Assembly (NCBI GenBank): GCA_018303405.1
Contig: JAGVYD010000015.1
Location: 1 to 64,000, forward strand
Direction: 5' to 3'
Length of the DNA stretch: 64,000 bases
DNA from: Candidatus Woesearchaeota archaeon
GTDB taxonomy: Archaea > Nanobdellota > Nanobdellia > Woesearchaeales > JABMPP01
Shown: positions 25,545 through 34,357 of the stretch, piece after piece
How positions within the stretch are numbered: the stretch's first letter is position 1
How the letters are laid out: each line of letters opens with the position of its first letter
Notes under the pieces: generated by a model
What the model saw: the letters and a program-made list of their open reading frames with translations, nothing else
The model's database searches: none
Told to the model about the DNA's origin: nothing
Made by a program: the position numbers and the translations under genes

Positions 25545-27011
25545 ATGGAAAAGGATGAAAGCCTAACAACACTCGATTCATACAAGCTGAATGTCTTTGA
25601 TACTATTGTGGACATCACAGTATCCCGCAGTTTTTCCGGGTTTTCCTTCTACAACATCACAATCCAAAACATCACGCCGACGACAAATGTGATACTGCAG
25701 AAAATCAGGGATGAATTCGTCACAAAGGTAAACCTGGCGGATGTCCAAATCACGGATGAGTCGGGATTTGACGCAATGCGCGGCCAGTTCAAGAAGGAGA
25801 TCCTGGTCCTGATCAGGAAATACTTTCCAAATGCCAACAGGAAAACAATGGACCTCCTGATGAACCAGATAATCAGGCAGAACATCGGGCTCGGGGACAT
25901 TGAGATCCTGCTCAAGGATGCCAACCTTGAGGAGATTGCAATCAACACAAGCAAAGAGCCGCTATGGGTTTACCACAAAAAATACGGGTGGCTGAAGACC
26001 AACATCCTCATCCCGGAGGAAAACCGAATCAGGCACTATGCAACAATGATTGGAAGGGATGTCGGCAAGGAAATTACCCTGCTTAAGCCCCTCCTGGACG
26101 CCCATCTCCTGACTGGCGACAGGGTCAATGCAACACTATACCCTATTTCCACAAAAGGCAACACAATCACCATCAGGAAATTCGCGGAAAAGCCCTGGAC
26201 AATCACTGACTTCATCAAGTCAAAAACAATTGACTATGAGACCTCTGCGATGATATGGCTGGCTGTGCAGAATGAGCTGTCGCTTTTGATATCCGGGGGC
26301 ACAGGCTCAGGAAAAACAAGCATGCTGAATGTCTGCAGCGCATTCATCCCCATAAACCAGAGAATCATCTCAATAGAGGACACCCGCGAAATAACCCTGC
26401 CAAGCGACCTGCACTGGGTGCCACTGGAAACAAGGCTTCCGAATCCTGAAGGCAAGGGGGAAATCACAATGCTCGACCTTGTTGTCAACAGCCTCAGGAT
26501 GAGGCCAGACAGGATAATCATGGGCGAAATCAGGAGAAAAAGGGAAGCTGAAGTTCTTTTCGAGGCCATGCACACGGGCCATTCAGTATATGGCACGCTC
26601 CACGCAAACAATGTCGAGGAAACTATCCAGAGGCTGACGAACCCGCCGATTGACGTGCCTAAGATGGTCCTGCCTGCCTTGCACATGATTGTCGTGCAGA
26701 ACAGGAACAGGCGGACCGGGTTCAGGAGGACGCTGCAGCTTGCTGAAATCACAAAAAATGGAGATGCCAGCATCATCAAGCAGCTGGACATGGCAAAGGA
26801 CCAGCTTGTGGACGTGAACGAGCCGCAGGCAATCATGGACACCATCAAGCTTTACACAGGCATGACAAAGGAGCAGATTGTCGAGGACCTCAGGGAAAAG
26901 ATGAGCATTCTTAAGTGGATTGTTGAGAAGAATATCAACAATGTGGACAGGGTTGGTGACATTTTCAGGAAGTATTACGCGCGCAGGTCTGTCCAGGGTG
27001 ATTCTAAATGA
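25545..27011 (+). CDS. Type II/IV secretion ATPase (FlaI/TadA/VirB11-like)
   Basis: 488 residues. This hexameric ATPase powers assembly of type IV filaments. An N-terminal domain (to ~residue 200) is followed by the core: Walker A SGGTGSGKTS, Asp box IEDTREI, Walker B region RPDRIIMGEIR, and the His box with AMHTGHSVYGTLHANN. All catalytic elements are intact. It overlaps the first TadC-like gene by 4 bp (ATGA), so the motor and platform are translationally coupled. Confidence 0.95.
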   Translation: MEKDESLTTLDSYKLNVFDTIVDITVSRSFSGFSFYNITIQNITPTTNVILQKIRDEFVTKVNLADVQITDESGFDAMRGQFKKEILVLIRKYFPNANRKTMDLLMNQIIRQNIGLGDIEILLKDANLEEIAINTSKEPLWVYHKKYGWLKTNILIPEENRIRHYATMIGRDVGKEITLLKPLLDAHLLTGDRVNATLYPISTKGNTITIRKFAEKPWTITDFIKSKTIDYETSAMIWLAVQNELSLLISGGTGSGKTSMLNVCSAFIPINQRIISIEDTREITLPSDLHWVPLETRLPNPEGKGEITMLDLVVNSLRMRPDRIIMGEIRRKREAEVLFEAMHTGHSVYGTLHANNVEETIQRLTNPPIDVPKMVLPALHMIVVQNRNRRTGFRRTLQLAEITKNGDASIIKQLDMAKDQLVDVNEPQAIMDTIKLYTGMTKEQIVEDLREKMSILKWIVEKNINNVDRVGDIFRKYYARRSVQGDSK

Positions 27012-27814
27012 TCCAGTATTTTGCCGCGCAAATGTTTCCCCATCTTAAAAAAGATTTAAGGGTTGCGCACATAAAGGAAGACCCGAGGGCGTTCATAAAA
27101 AAAATGGCCTTGGGATCAACCTACCTCTCCCTGGCACTCTTTGCCATAGTTTTTTTTGCGTTCGGCCGGACAACCCTCCCAAAATACCTGCTGATTGCAA
27201 TTTTTCCATTCCTGTATTTTGTCTCTTTTTTTTTCATGATGCAGTACCCTCAGGTCGTGAAGAGGAGGAGGCAGAAGGAAATTGACAGGGAAGTGCTTTT
27301 TGCAGGTCGCTACCTTCTTGTCAAGATTGAAAGCGGCGTGCCGCTCTTCAATGCCCTGATTGACGGCTCAAAAAGCTACGGGGTCATGGCAAAATACTTC
27401 AGGGAAATTGTTGAGGATATCAGGACAGGCGTCCCCATAGAGATAGCCCTGGAAAACAGCAGGGAGTTCAGCTCTTCCAGGCAGTTCAGGAAGATTTTGT
27501 CAGAGCTTGTGACCTCGCTCAAGACAGGTGTGGATGTCGGGCAGAGCCTGAAAAGCATCCTGAAGAGCATTTCCAATGAACAGATGATTGAAATCAAGGA
27601 TTATTCAAAAAAGCTCAACGGCTACATAATGATTTACATGATACTTGCTGTTGTGCTTCCCTCTCTCGGGATGACAATGCTGGTTGTGGTCGCGTCGTTC
27701 CTCGCTCTGGAACTTTCCCTGACATTTATTCTGATTGCGGCCGGCATTCTCATCTTTGTACAATTTATTTTCCTGACTTTGTTCAGGTCAATCAGGCCAA
27801 ATGTGAACATTTAG
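27008..27814 (+). CDS. TadC/GspF-like membrane platform protein 1
   Basis: 268 residues. Two membrane segments near residues 35-80, a cytoplasmic four-helix T2SSF-like domain (EIDREVLFAGRYLLVKIESGVPLFNAL ... TSLKTGVDVGQSL) and two further segments at the C terminus. This is the inner-membrane platform that couples the ATPase to the filament. Only one T2SSF repeat is present, as in Tad systems, and it is followed by a second such gene. Confidence 0.9.
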   Translation: MIQYFAAQMFPHLKKDLRVAHIKEDPRAFIKKMALGSTYLSLALFAIVFFAFGRTTLPKYLLIAIFPFLYFVSFFFMMQYPQVVKRRRQKEIDREVLFAGRYLLVKIESGVPLFNALIDGSKSYGVMAKYFREIVEDIRTGVPIEIALENSREFSSSRQFRKILSELVTSLKTGVDVGQSLKSILKSISNEQMIEIKDYSKKLNGYIMIYMILAVVLPSLGMTMLVVVASFLALELSLTFILIAAGILIFVQFIFLTLFRSIRPNVNI

Positions 27815-27951
27815 GCGGATATCAAATCCACTGCAATGGGCAGAAGCATGGTTAGCCATGAAACAAAAAAATGAAAGTGATTAAGAGATGAAAGTGATAA
27901 AGAAAATGACAATGATTGAGAAGCGCGTAACTGACGGGCAAGGGATTGCAT

Positions 27952-28986
27952 ATGAAATTTGTGCTGCTTGAGGAATTCGGAAAGGCATTTGTGCCGAGGA
28001 AGGTGAGGCCCAAGCTAAGGTCTTACCTTCTCAAGGCAGGCGTGGAGGAAACGCCATACAAGCTTTTTGGCGGATTGTTTTACCTTAGCCTTGCAATCAC
28101 TGCCATAATCTACATTGTCTATGTCCTGCCTTACCTTAACAAGACATTCGGCTCAACCGCAGTCCTAATCTGGACCTTTATTGCCTGGATAACAATACAA
28201 TTGGCCATTATCGGCGTGATTATGCTTGGCATTTACTCATACCTTGACATGGTCATATTCAACCGCACCAAGAAAATCGAGGAAATCCTGCCCGAGTTCC
28301 TGAAATACATAAGCGAAAACCTGAGAGGCGGAATGTCATTCGACCGCGCCCTGTTTTCATCAATAAGGCCCGAGTACGGCATTCTCAGCAATGAAGTCAG
28401 CCTAGTTGCCAAGAGGGTAATGTCCGGCGAGGATGTTGAAGACGCGCTTGAGGATTTCATGGACAAGTATGACTCCCCGATGCTGAAAAGGAGCTTCGGC
28501 CTTGTGATTGAAGGCATGAAAGGCGGGGCGCCGCTGGCCGATCTCATGGACAGGATACAGGCAGACCTTGTTGAGACCATGGAATTGAAAAGCGAGATGG
28601 CCGCAACCAACTCAACTTATGTGATCTTCCTTACATCAATCGTGCTTTTCATTGCGCCCGGCCTCTTCGGGCTGTCATTCAACCTTCTTCTCGTATTCCA
28701 GAAAATAGCAGGCACATTGAGCGCTTCAACCGCAGGGTCGCAGTCCAGCCTGCCAATTCGAATCAGCAGCATCCAGGTTGACCCTGAAGGGTTCAAGACA
28801 TTTTCAATGATAGCGCTGGGGATAATCGCTGTTTTCACGTCAATGATTATCTCAATAATCAGGAAAGGGAATGTGAAGCAGGGAATCAAGTACATCCCTG
28901 TATTCGCGGTTGTCAGCATCTCCATGTACATAATCTTCAGACTTATTTTCTTGGCTGTCTTTGGCGGCCTTGTCGGGGTGACTTAA
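27952..28986 (+). CDS. TadC/GspF-like membrane platform protein 2
   Basis: 344 residues. Membrane segments near 45-95, a cytoplasmic T2SSF-like domain (IEEILPEFLKYISENLRGGMSFDRAL; GLVIEGMKGGAPLADLMDRI) and three to four C-terminal segments. Two TadC-type proteins (TadB/TadC arrangement) are usual in Tad-like loci. ATG 27952 is preferred over TTG 27946. The 137-bp gap upstream contains three imperfect copies of ATGAAAGTGATTAAG-like sequence without an obvious function. Confidence 0.9.
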   Translation: MKFVLLEEFGKAFVPRKVRPKLRSYLLKAGVEETPYKLFGGLFYLSLAITAIIYIVYVLPYLNKTFGSTAVLIWTFIAWITIQLAIIGVIMLGIYSYLDMVIFNRTKKIEEILPEFLKYISENLRGGMSFDRALFSSIRPEYGILSNEVSLVAKRVMSGEDVEDALEDFMDKYDSPMLKRSFGLVIEGMKGGAPLADLMDRIQADLVETMELKSEMAATNSTYVIFLTSIVLFIAPGLFGLSFNLLLVFQKIAGTLSASTAGSQSSLPIRISSIQVDPEGFKTFSMIALGIIAVFTSMIISIIRKGNVKQGIKYIPVFAVVSISMYIIFRLIFLAVFGGLVGVT

Positions 28987-29026
28987 AATAAATCCATCAT
29001 GGATTGGATGGGCATTGGAGTTGCCT

Positions 29027-30226
29027 TCACAAAATTCCCCACTCTTTCTTCAGCCTCTGGAACCTTTTTTCCTGGATGGACTGCCTGATATCCCTCATCA
29101 AAGCCATGAAAAAATGCACATTGTGGTAGCTCGCAAGGCTGTATGCCAAAAGCTCGTCTGAATTGAACAGGTGGCAGACATAAGCCCTTGAATGATTCAT
29201 GCAAACCCTGCACTGGCAATTTGGGTCAAGGGGCCCGGGATCAGCTGCAAATTTTCCAGCAGTAATCTTGAACTTGAACTTGTTTTGAACATTGCCTAGA
29301 GGGGGGCGTGCATAAATATAGCCTGCCCGTGCCTGCCGTGTTGGGCCGACACAGTCAAAAAGGTCAATGCCCCTTTCAACTGCCTCAAAAATATCCTCGA
29401 CAACACCTATGCCAAGAAGATGCCTGGGCTTGCTTTCAGGAAGCAATGGGACAGTCCATTCAAGGATTTTGTGCATGTCATTCTTTGACTTTCCAAGCGA
29501 GCCTCCTATTGCAAGGCTGTCAAAGCCAAGGGATGCAATGTATTTTGCGCTTTTTTTCCTAAGGTCTTTCCAGTGGCCGCCCTGCACAATCCCTGCGATT
29601 GCCTGGCCTGTCACATGGGCATCCAGCGACTCTTTTGCCCATCTGTGGGTCCTGGCAAGGCTTTTTGCCGTGTATTCCCTGCCCGACATGGGGGAGGTGC
29701 ATTCATCCAATGCCAAAATCATGTCAGCCCCAAGCTGCTCCTGGATTCTAATCGATGATGCCGGAGTCAAAAAATGCCTTGAGTTGTCATAAACAGACCT
29801 GAAGCTGATTCCCTTGTCAGAAATATAGGTTGTTGACTTGCCCGGCTTTCTTGAGCCTTTATTGTCCTCAGGAAAATACAGGGACATCTTGCCAGTTGCA
29901 TGCTCGATCCCCAGGCCAAGGGAGAATGCCTGGAAGCCGCCGCTGTCGGTGAGCAGGGGCCTGCCCCAGTTCATAAACTTATGAAGCCCTCCCATTTTTT
30001 CAACTATTGCCGGGCCGGGCTTGAGCATCAGGTGGTAGGTATTGCAGATGAGAGCCTGCGCTCCCAATCCCTTCAGGTCATCGGAAGAAAGCGCCTTCAC
30101 AGTCGCCTTGGTTGCCACAGGAATCAGCTCCGGCGTCCTGATTGTCCCGTGCTTAAGCTTCAACAGCCCTGTACGGGCAGAGGATTTCGCATCCCCTGAT
30201 TTTAGGCTAAACTTTAAATACCCCAT
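29027..30226 (-). CDS. tgt: Queuine/7-deazaguanine tRNA-ribosyltransferase, bacterial type
   Basis: 399 residues. It exchanges guanine in tRNA for a 7-deazaguanine base. Sequence is of the bacterial/eukaryotic type rather than archaeal ArcTGT, which has extra C-terminal PUA-type domains. Hallmarks are CNTYHLMLKPG, FMNWGRPLLTDSGGFQAFSL, ADMILALDECTSP, GIVQGG, the nucleophile Asp in LFDCVGPTRQARAGYIY, and a zinc site CQCRVC plus a later His in SYHNVHF. One ~20-residue insertion follows FSLGLG. A minus-strand TATA (TTTTTATTTATCC) gives a leaderless start at 30226. Divergent from yhhQ. Confidence 0.92.
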   Translation of the reverse strand: MGYLKFSLKSGDAKSSARTGLLKLKHGTIRTPELIPVATKATVKALSSDDLKGLGAQALICNTYHLMLKPGPAIVEKMGGLHKFMNWGRPLLTDSGGFQAFSLGLGIEHATGKMSLYFPEDNKGSRKPGKSTTYISDKGISFRSVYDNSRHFLTPASSIRIQEQLGADMILALDECTSPMSGREYTAKSLARTHRWAKESLDAHVTGQAIAGIVQGGHWKDLRKKSAKYIASLGFDSLAIGGSLGKSKNDMHKILEWTVPLLPESKPRHLLGIGVVEDIFEAVERGIDLFDCVGPTRQARAGYIYARPPLGNVQNKFKFKITAGKFAADPGPLDPNCQCRVCMNHSRAYVCHLFNSDELLAYSLASYHNVHFFMALMRDIRQSIQEKRFQRLKKEWGIL

Positions 30227-30313
30227 GGCCCGGAATAAAAGCAGGATAAATAAAAAGGTTGGGGATTAAATTAAAATTGTGCTTTTGAGGGTGTGCTTTT
30301 GAGGGGACTGGAT
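30227..30313. promoter_or_regulatory. Shared divergent promoter region of tgt and yhhQ
   Basis: Minus-strand TATA for tgt near 30245-30255 and plus-strand AT-rich TATA (GGATTAAATTAAAATT) near 30262-30277. A 13-bp direct repeat GTGCTTTTGAGGG (30279-30291, 30293-30305) lies just before yhhQ; the second copy provides its SD (GAGGGG). Confidence 0.5.
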
Positions 30314-30997
30314 ATGCAGAATGAACTCTTATTCGCAGCTGAAATCATTGCCAGCTTCCTGCTTATAATACTTGCCTACAAGCTCTTTGGCAAGATTGGG
30401 CTTTATGTCTGGACCGCAATGGCAGTGCTGCTCGCAAACCTGCAGGTCTACAAGACAATAGAGATTTTCGGAATGGTGACCGCTTTAGGCAATGTCATCT
30501 ATTCTTCCACATTCCTGGTCACTGATATCCTTGAGGAGAAGCATAAGGTTAGGGATGCCCAAAAAGCTGTTTGGATTGGCTTTTTTGTGCTAATAACAAC
30601 CACCCTTCTCATGCAGCTTGCACTGATGTTCATTGCCCATGAGTCCGACCAGACGGGCAGCCACCTTCAGGCGCTTTTCCAGCTGTTCCCCAGGATTGCA
30701 TTTGCCAGCCTGACCGCATACTTCATTTCGCAGTTCCATGATGTCTGGGTTTTCAATACCATGCGAAACTTGACCAACGGCAAGTATCTCTGGCTGCGAA
30801 ACAATGTCTCAACTATCCTGAGCCAGCTGATAGACAATACCACATTCACATTAATCGCATTCTGGGGCGTGCTCGAATGGCAGATTATTTGGGAAATTTG
30901 GCTGACATCAATAATACTAAAAATAATTATTTCTATATCAGACACCCCCTTCCTGTACTGGGCGAAAAGAATGAAGAAAGTGGGAATCCTGTCGTAG
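30314..30997 (+). CDS. yhhQ: YhhQ/QPTR-family queuosine precursor transporter
   Basis: About 227 residues with six predicted membrane segments. Family signature is clear: ANLQVYKTIEIFGMVTALGNVIYSSTFLVTDILEE, then KAVWIGFF, and later FHDVWVFNTMRN and a polar helix SQLIDNTTFT. YhhQ proteins import 7-deazaguanine precursors (preQ0, preQ1 or queuine). Divergent pairing with a bacterial-type Tgt supports a base-salvage role. ATG 30314 follows GAGGGG at SD distance; a GTG at 30293 is the longer alternative. Confidence 0.92.
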   Translation: MQNELLFAAEIIASFLLIILAYKLFGKIGLYVWTAMAVLLANLQVYKTIEIFGMVTALGNVIYSSTFLVTDILEEKHKVRDAQKAVWIGFFVLITTTLLMQLALMFIAHESDQTGSHLQALFQLFPRIAFASLTAYFISQFHDVWVFNTMRNLTNGKYLWLRNNVSTILSQLIDNTTFTLIAFWGVLEWQIIWEIWLTSIILKIIISISDTPFLYWAKRMKKVGILS

Positions 30998-31136
30998 GCA
31001 ATAATAAATGATTAAAAATCAAACAGCCACTCTTTAACTGATTTGTGAAGGTTTATAAACCTCAAGCCCTGTCTCCAAATTACACCATCAGTTTATGATA
31101 TATACATGTCACTGAACAAATTAGGGGGGTCTTAGC

Positions 31137-31442
31137 ATGAAAATGATAAGAGAATTCATGGAATTTCTGAATGAGTATAAGGTGATTGGCGTTGCCGTAG
31201 CCTTCATAATGGCAGCAGCCGTGACAACACTGGTCCAGAGCCTGGTGAACAGCATCATCATGCCAATTGTGACGCCTTTCATACCTGGCGGGGCATGGCA
31301 GACTGCAACTTTTGCCATGGGCCCGGTAATCCTGAGCTGGGGCGCATTCCTGGCCGCACTGCTCAACTTTGTGATAATCGCATTGGTTGTGTTTATCATA
31401 GCAAAAAAAGTCCTTAAAGAGGAGAAAGTCACAAAGAAGTGA
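31137..31442 (+). CDS. mscL: Large-conductance mechanosensitive channel
   Basis: 101 residues. MscL homopentamers open under membrane tension and release solutes. Seen: an N-terminal amphipathic stretch (IREFMEFLNEYKVIGVAVAF), TM1 with AAAVTTLVQSLVNSIIMPIVTP, a short periplasmic loop, TM2 (WGAFLAALLNFVIIALVVFII) and a basic tail KKVLKEEK. Shorter than bacterial MscL through a trimmed loop and C terminus. GGGGGG precedes the ATG as SD. Confidence 0.92.
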   Translation: MKMIREFMEFLNEYKVIGVAVAFIMAAAVTTLVQSLVNSIIMPIVTPFIPGGAWQTATFAMGPVILSWGAFLAALLNFVIIALVVFIIAKKVLKEEKVTKK

Positions 31443-31524
31443 TTTTCCTTTGGTTTTGTTTTTTATTTTTTTAATTCAATCCTTTTCAAATAAACTTTAT
31501 ATATATGCAAAATTTCCCAGGTGC

Positions 31525-32355
31525 ATGGTGGAGAGGGCTTATTTTCTATGTGTGGCAATGGCGCTGATATTGATTGCAGCAGGCTGCACGCAGGAAGGGC
31601 AGAACAACGGGGCCGCGGGCCCCGGGACCTTTACAATAACGCAACAACCTGATGATTCAAAAACTGATGTTGGCGCAAAGAGCACAACGGATGAAAATGG
31701 GAGTGTGAAACCAATGGAAAGAGTCTCATTCTTGACTTCAGACAATGTAAAAATAATCGGAAATTACTGGCCAGGCCGTGAAGGCGCTGTCCTGCTTCTT
31801 CACATGATGCCTTCGACCAAGGAATCCTGGAATGGATTTGCAGCGTTATTGCAGAAACAGGGCTATTCTGTCCTGGCAATTGACTTAAGGGGGCACGGCG
31901 AAAGCACAAAGCAGAATGGCCAGGCAATTGACTATAAGAGATTCAATGATTACGACCACCAGCAGTCTATCCATGATGTTGAGGCAGCTGCTGAATTCCT
32001 GGTTGAAAAGAGTGGCGATGAAATCAGCATTGTCGGCGCATCAATAGGCGCCAATCTTGCCCTGCGGTACCAGTCCGTGCACCCTGAAATCAGGAAAGCG
32101 GCATTGCTTTCAGCAGGAGCCAACTACAGAGGCATAATTACGGGGGATGCTGCACGGGAGCTGGCTGATGCACAGCAGGTTTTCATGGCAGCAGGCTCAA
32201 AGGATGGCAACACGGTTGCTGATGCCAATGCCATTTCCAAGGCAATGAAAGGCCAGTCAATTGTCAAGAGCTATAACACTGAATTGCATGGGACCAGCCT
32301 GTTTGACAGGTTCCCGGAGCTCCAGCTTGAGATAATATCGTGGCTTAAGGATTAG
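31525..32355 (+). CDS. Alpha/beta-hydrolase lipoprotein
   Basis: 276 residues. Signal peptide with lipobox IAAGC (Cys ~21), a low-complexity linker, then an alpha/beta hydrolase: LLLHMMPSTKESW (oxyanion region), IDLRGHGES, nucleophile Ser in IVGASIGANLAL, candidate acid Asp in AAGSKDGNTV and His in TELHGTSLFD. Probably an esterase or peptidase-like enzyme on the outer face of the membrane. TATA (ACTTTATATATA, near 31497) supports a leaderless ATG 31525. Confidence 0.9.
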   Translation: MVERAYFLCVAMALILIAAGCTQEGQNNGAAGPGTFTITQQPDDSKTDVGAKSTTDENGSVKPMERVSFLTSDNVKIIGNYWPGREGAVLLLHMMPSTKESWNGFAALLQKQGYSVLAIDLRGHGESTKQNGQAIDYKRFNDYDHQQSIHDVEAAAEFLVEKSGDEISIVGASIGANLALRYQSVHPEIRKAALLSAGANYRGIITGDAARELADAQQVFMAAGSKDGNTVADANAISKAMKGQSIVKSYNTELHGTSLFDRFPELQLEIISWLKD

Positions 32356-32391
32356 AAAATCTTTTTATAGGGATTGGGGTTTCATCTTATC

Positions 32392-32646
32392 ATGGAATAT
32401 GACCTTGAAATGGGGAAAGCACTTGCTGAAATCAGGAAAGCAAAGCCTAAGATCCTCCTAATCCAGCTGCCTGACGGATTAAAGCCGGAGGCCAAGGCAA
32501 TACAGGATGAAATTGAAAGGGAAACTGATTCAAAAGTCCTGATCTGGGGCGGTTCCTGCTTTGGGGCATGCGATGTGCCGGTGGAAGTTGAAAGGGTCGG
32601 CGTTGACATGATAATACAATGGGGGCATGCAGAATGGCGATGGTAA
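32392..32646 (+). pseudogene. Dph2 N-terminal fragment (diphthamide synthesis)
   Basis: 84 residues matching the start of archaeal Dph2, the Fe-S radical enzyme that begins diphthamide formation on EF-2: ILLIQLPDGLKPEAKAIQDEI and WGGSCFGACDVPVE with the first cluster Cys, then MIIQWGHAEWRW and stop. Full Dph2 is about 330 residues with three cluster Cys; two are missing here. Its end overlaps the start of rpiB by 13 bp. It has a good promoter (CTTTTTATAGG near 32361) and leaderless ATG, so it may still be transcribed. Confidence 0.75.
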
Positions 32647-33080
32647 TTTACCTTGGTGCGGACCATGGCGGATTTGAATTGAAAGAAAAAATCAAGAGGC
32701 TGCTGGCATCAATGAACCTGCATTTTGAGGATTTGGGCACGCATACGCCAGACAGTGTTGATTACCCGGAATATGGGGCCAAGGTTGCAAAGGCTGTTGC
32801 GAAAAAGAAGGATGCATGCGGAATAGCAGTCTGCGGAACAGGGATTGGGATCTGCATGGCCGCGAACAAGGTGCCTGGCGCAAGGGCTACTTTGGCTTAT
32901 AACAATGAATCTGCAAAAATGTCAAAAGAGCACAATAATTCCAACATACTCTGCCTGGGCGGAAGGACCATGGAGCACGATGCAGCACTTGAGATGGTCA
33001 AAATCTGGCTAACAACGCCTTACAGCAACGAGGACAGGCATAACCGAAGGCTCAGGGAGATAGCTGAGCTGGAAAAATAA
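32634..33080 (+). CDS. rpiB: Ribose 5-phosphate isomerase B
   Basis: About 148 residues. It interconverts ribose 5-P and ribulose 5-P. Seen: YLGADHGGFELKEKIK, DYPEYGAKVAKAV, CGTGIGICMAANKVPGARA with the catalytic Cys, and NEDRHNRRL near the end. RpiB is the bacterial-type isomerase; archaea more often use RpiA. Starts at 32634 or 32640 are both possible inside the Dph2 fragment, suggesting the gene displaced the rest of dph2. Confidence 0.95.
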   Translation: MAMVIYLGADHGGFELKEKIKRLLASMNLHFEDLGTHTPDSVDYPEYGAKVAKAVAKKKDACGIAVCGTGIGICMAANKVPGARATLAYNNESAKMSKEHNNSNILCLGGRTMEHDAALEMVKIWLTTPYSNEDRHNRRLREIAELEK

Positions 33081-33081
33081 G

Positions 33082-33372
33082 ATGGATTTTACAATTGTTT
33101 TCATTCTTGCCTTATTATTTTCTGTAGGTGTTGGTGTGCCCTCAGGCTGGATAATAGCCAGGTACACGCTCAAGGAAATTCAGGACGGGAAAAAATACCT
33201 GCGCGCACTAAAATTGGTTTTGGAGCTTTCATGCCTGGGATTTTTTGTTTATTATTATTTTAACAGGGATAATGAAGTACTGACAGTTGCCTTTTCGCTG
33301 CTTTTTGTGTTTTCTATTTCTGCAGGAAGCCTGGAGTATGAAAGAAGGCATGGCACGAAGGGGAAACCCTAA
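33082..33372 (+). CDS. Small membrane protein, 96 aa
   Basis: Starts one base after the rpiB stop. Three predicted membrane segments (FTIVFILALLFSVGVGVPSGWII; LVLELSCLGFFVYYYF; VLTVAFSLLFVFSISAG) and a charged C-terminal tail. No family recognised. Tight coupling to rpiB suggests cotranscription. Confidence 0.7.
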   Translation: MDFTIVFILALLFSVGVGVPSGWIIARYTLKEIQDGKKYLRALKLVLELSCLGFFVYYYFNRDNEVLTVAFSLLFVFSISAGSLEYERRHGTKGKP

Positions 33373-33409
33373 AGAGAAATTTTTTATACCCTTATTGCTT
33401 GACAATGAC

Positions 33410-34072
33410 ATGCTTGAACTGCTTCCCTATCTCGGCCTTGCGCTGCTGCTTGGATTTAAGCATAGCTATGACGCTGACCATTTGATTGCAGTCTCAACAT
33501 TTTTGCGAAGGTCAAAATCATTTGCCACTTCGTCGAGGATTAGCCTGTTTTGGGCGATTGGCCACATGGTTACGGCAACAATAATCACTGCAGTGCTGTA
33601 TTATTTCAGGGAATCTTATTTGGCATCATGGCTGGGTTATTTTGAAATGATGGTTGGTGTAATGCTGGTTGCATTAGGCTTGTGGAGCCTTAGGGATTTT
33701 TTTATGTTTCACAGGCATGAGCACGAGCATGGCAGCGGGAAGCATGTGCACTATCACCTGCACTTCAGGAAATCAGGACACAGGCACGACCACAGGCACA
33801 TGCTTGGCATAGGTATTGTGCACGGCCTGGCAAGCAATGACGAGCTGCTCATTTTGCTGACTGCTGCGCTCGGAGTTTCAACATTTGGCATGATATTGCT
33901 GGGTATTGGGATTTTCAGCATTGGCGTTGTGCTCGGGATGCTTGTTTTTTCAGCTGTATTTTCGTATCCGCTTATTAAGGCGAAGAGCGACAGGATATTT
34001 AGATATTTTTCATTGGGAACAGGGGTGGTAAGCGTTATTTATGGATTTACAATGCTCCTGCAATTTCTTTGA
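33410..34072 (+). CDS. NiCoT/UreH-like nickel/cobalt transporter
   Basis: 220 residues, about six membrane segments. GFKHSYDADHLIAVST in the first helix is the HxxxxDH metal signature of NiCoT and related permeases, and GIVHGLASNDELLILL is the matching motif of the second half. Between them is a His-rich loop (FHRHEHEHGSGKHVHYHLHF) able to bind metal. TATA (TTTTTTATACC near 33380) supports leaderless ATG 33410, after the preceding gene. Confidence 0.88.
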   Translation: MLELLPYLGLALLLGFKHSYDADHLIAVSTFLRRSKSFATSSRISLFWAIGHMVTATIITAVLYYFRESYLASWLGYFEMMVGVMLVALGLWSLRDFFMFHRHEHEHGSGKHVHYHLHFRKSGHRHDHRHMLGIGIVHGLASNDELLILLTAALGVSTFGMILLGIGIFSIGVVLGMLVFSAVFSYPLIKAKSDRIFRYFSLGTGVVSVIYGFTMLLQFL

Positions 34073-34189
34073 GAGTAACCAAGATATCCGCAAATAGCCC
34101 CTTCAAACTCGGGCATTTTTCGGCATTTACGTGAGATTTCCTGGAATGCATCGGTAATGCACATTAATAAAAACTATTTTTTGCATGGC

Positions 34190-34357
34190 ATGGCAGCTGA
34201 TTCAGTTTTGTGGGAAGTCACAATCATGGAGTTGAAGAATGGCACTGGCAAAAAATACAAAGTCACACGGCGCCTGCCAGAAATGAGCGTAGCTGAAACT
34301 GGATTTTTTGCATCAAAGGAAAGTGCATTAAAACAGTTCAAGGAATGGCTAAACTAA
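34190..34357 (+). CDS. Small hypothetical protein, ~55 aa
   Basis: Compact charged sequence ending ...SVAETGFFASKESALKQFKEWLN, which looks like a folded small domain (beta hairpin plus helix). Start uncertain: ATG 34190 (fits a TATA at 34163-34172) or ATG 34226 (MELKNGTGKKYKV), which would give 43 residues. Overlaps the convergent phosphatase gene by 9 bp. Confidence 0.55.
   Translation: MAADSVLWEVTIMELKNGTGKKYKVTRRLPEMSVAETGFFASKESALKQFKEWLN

Noticed and set aside
34080-34160. GGGCATTTTTCGGCATTT as a third copy of the nested-stem element
   Set aside because: It shares only a short string with P3; no P1 or P2 arms are present.
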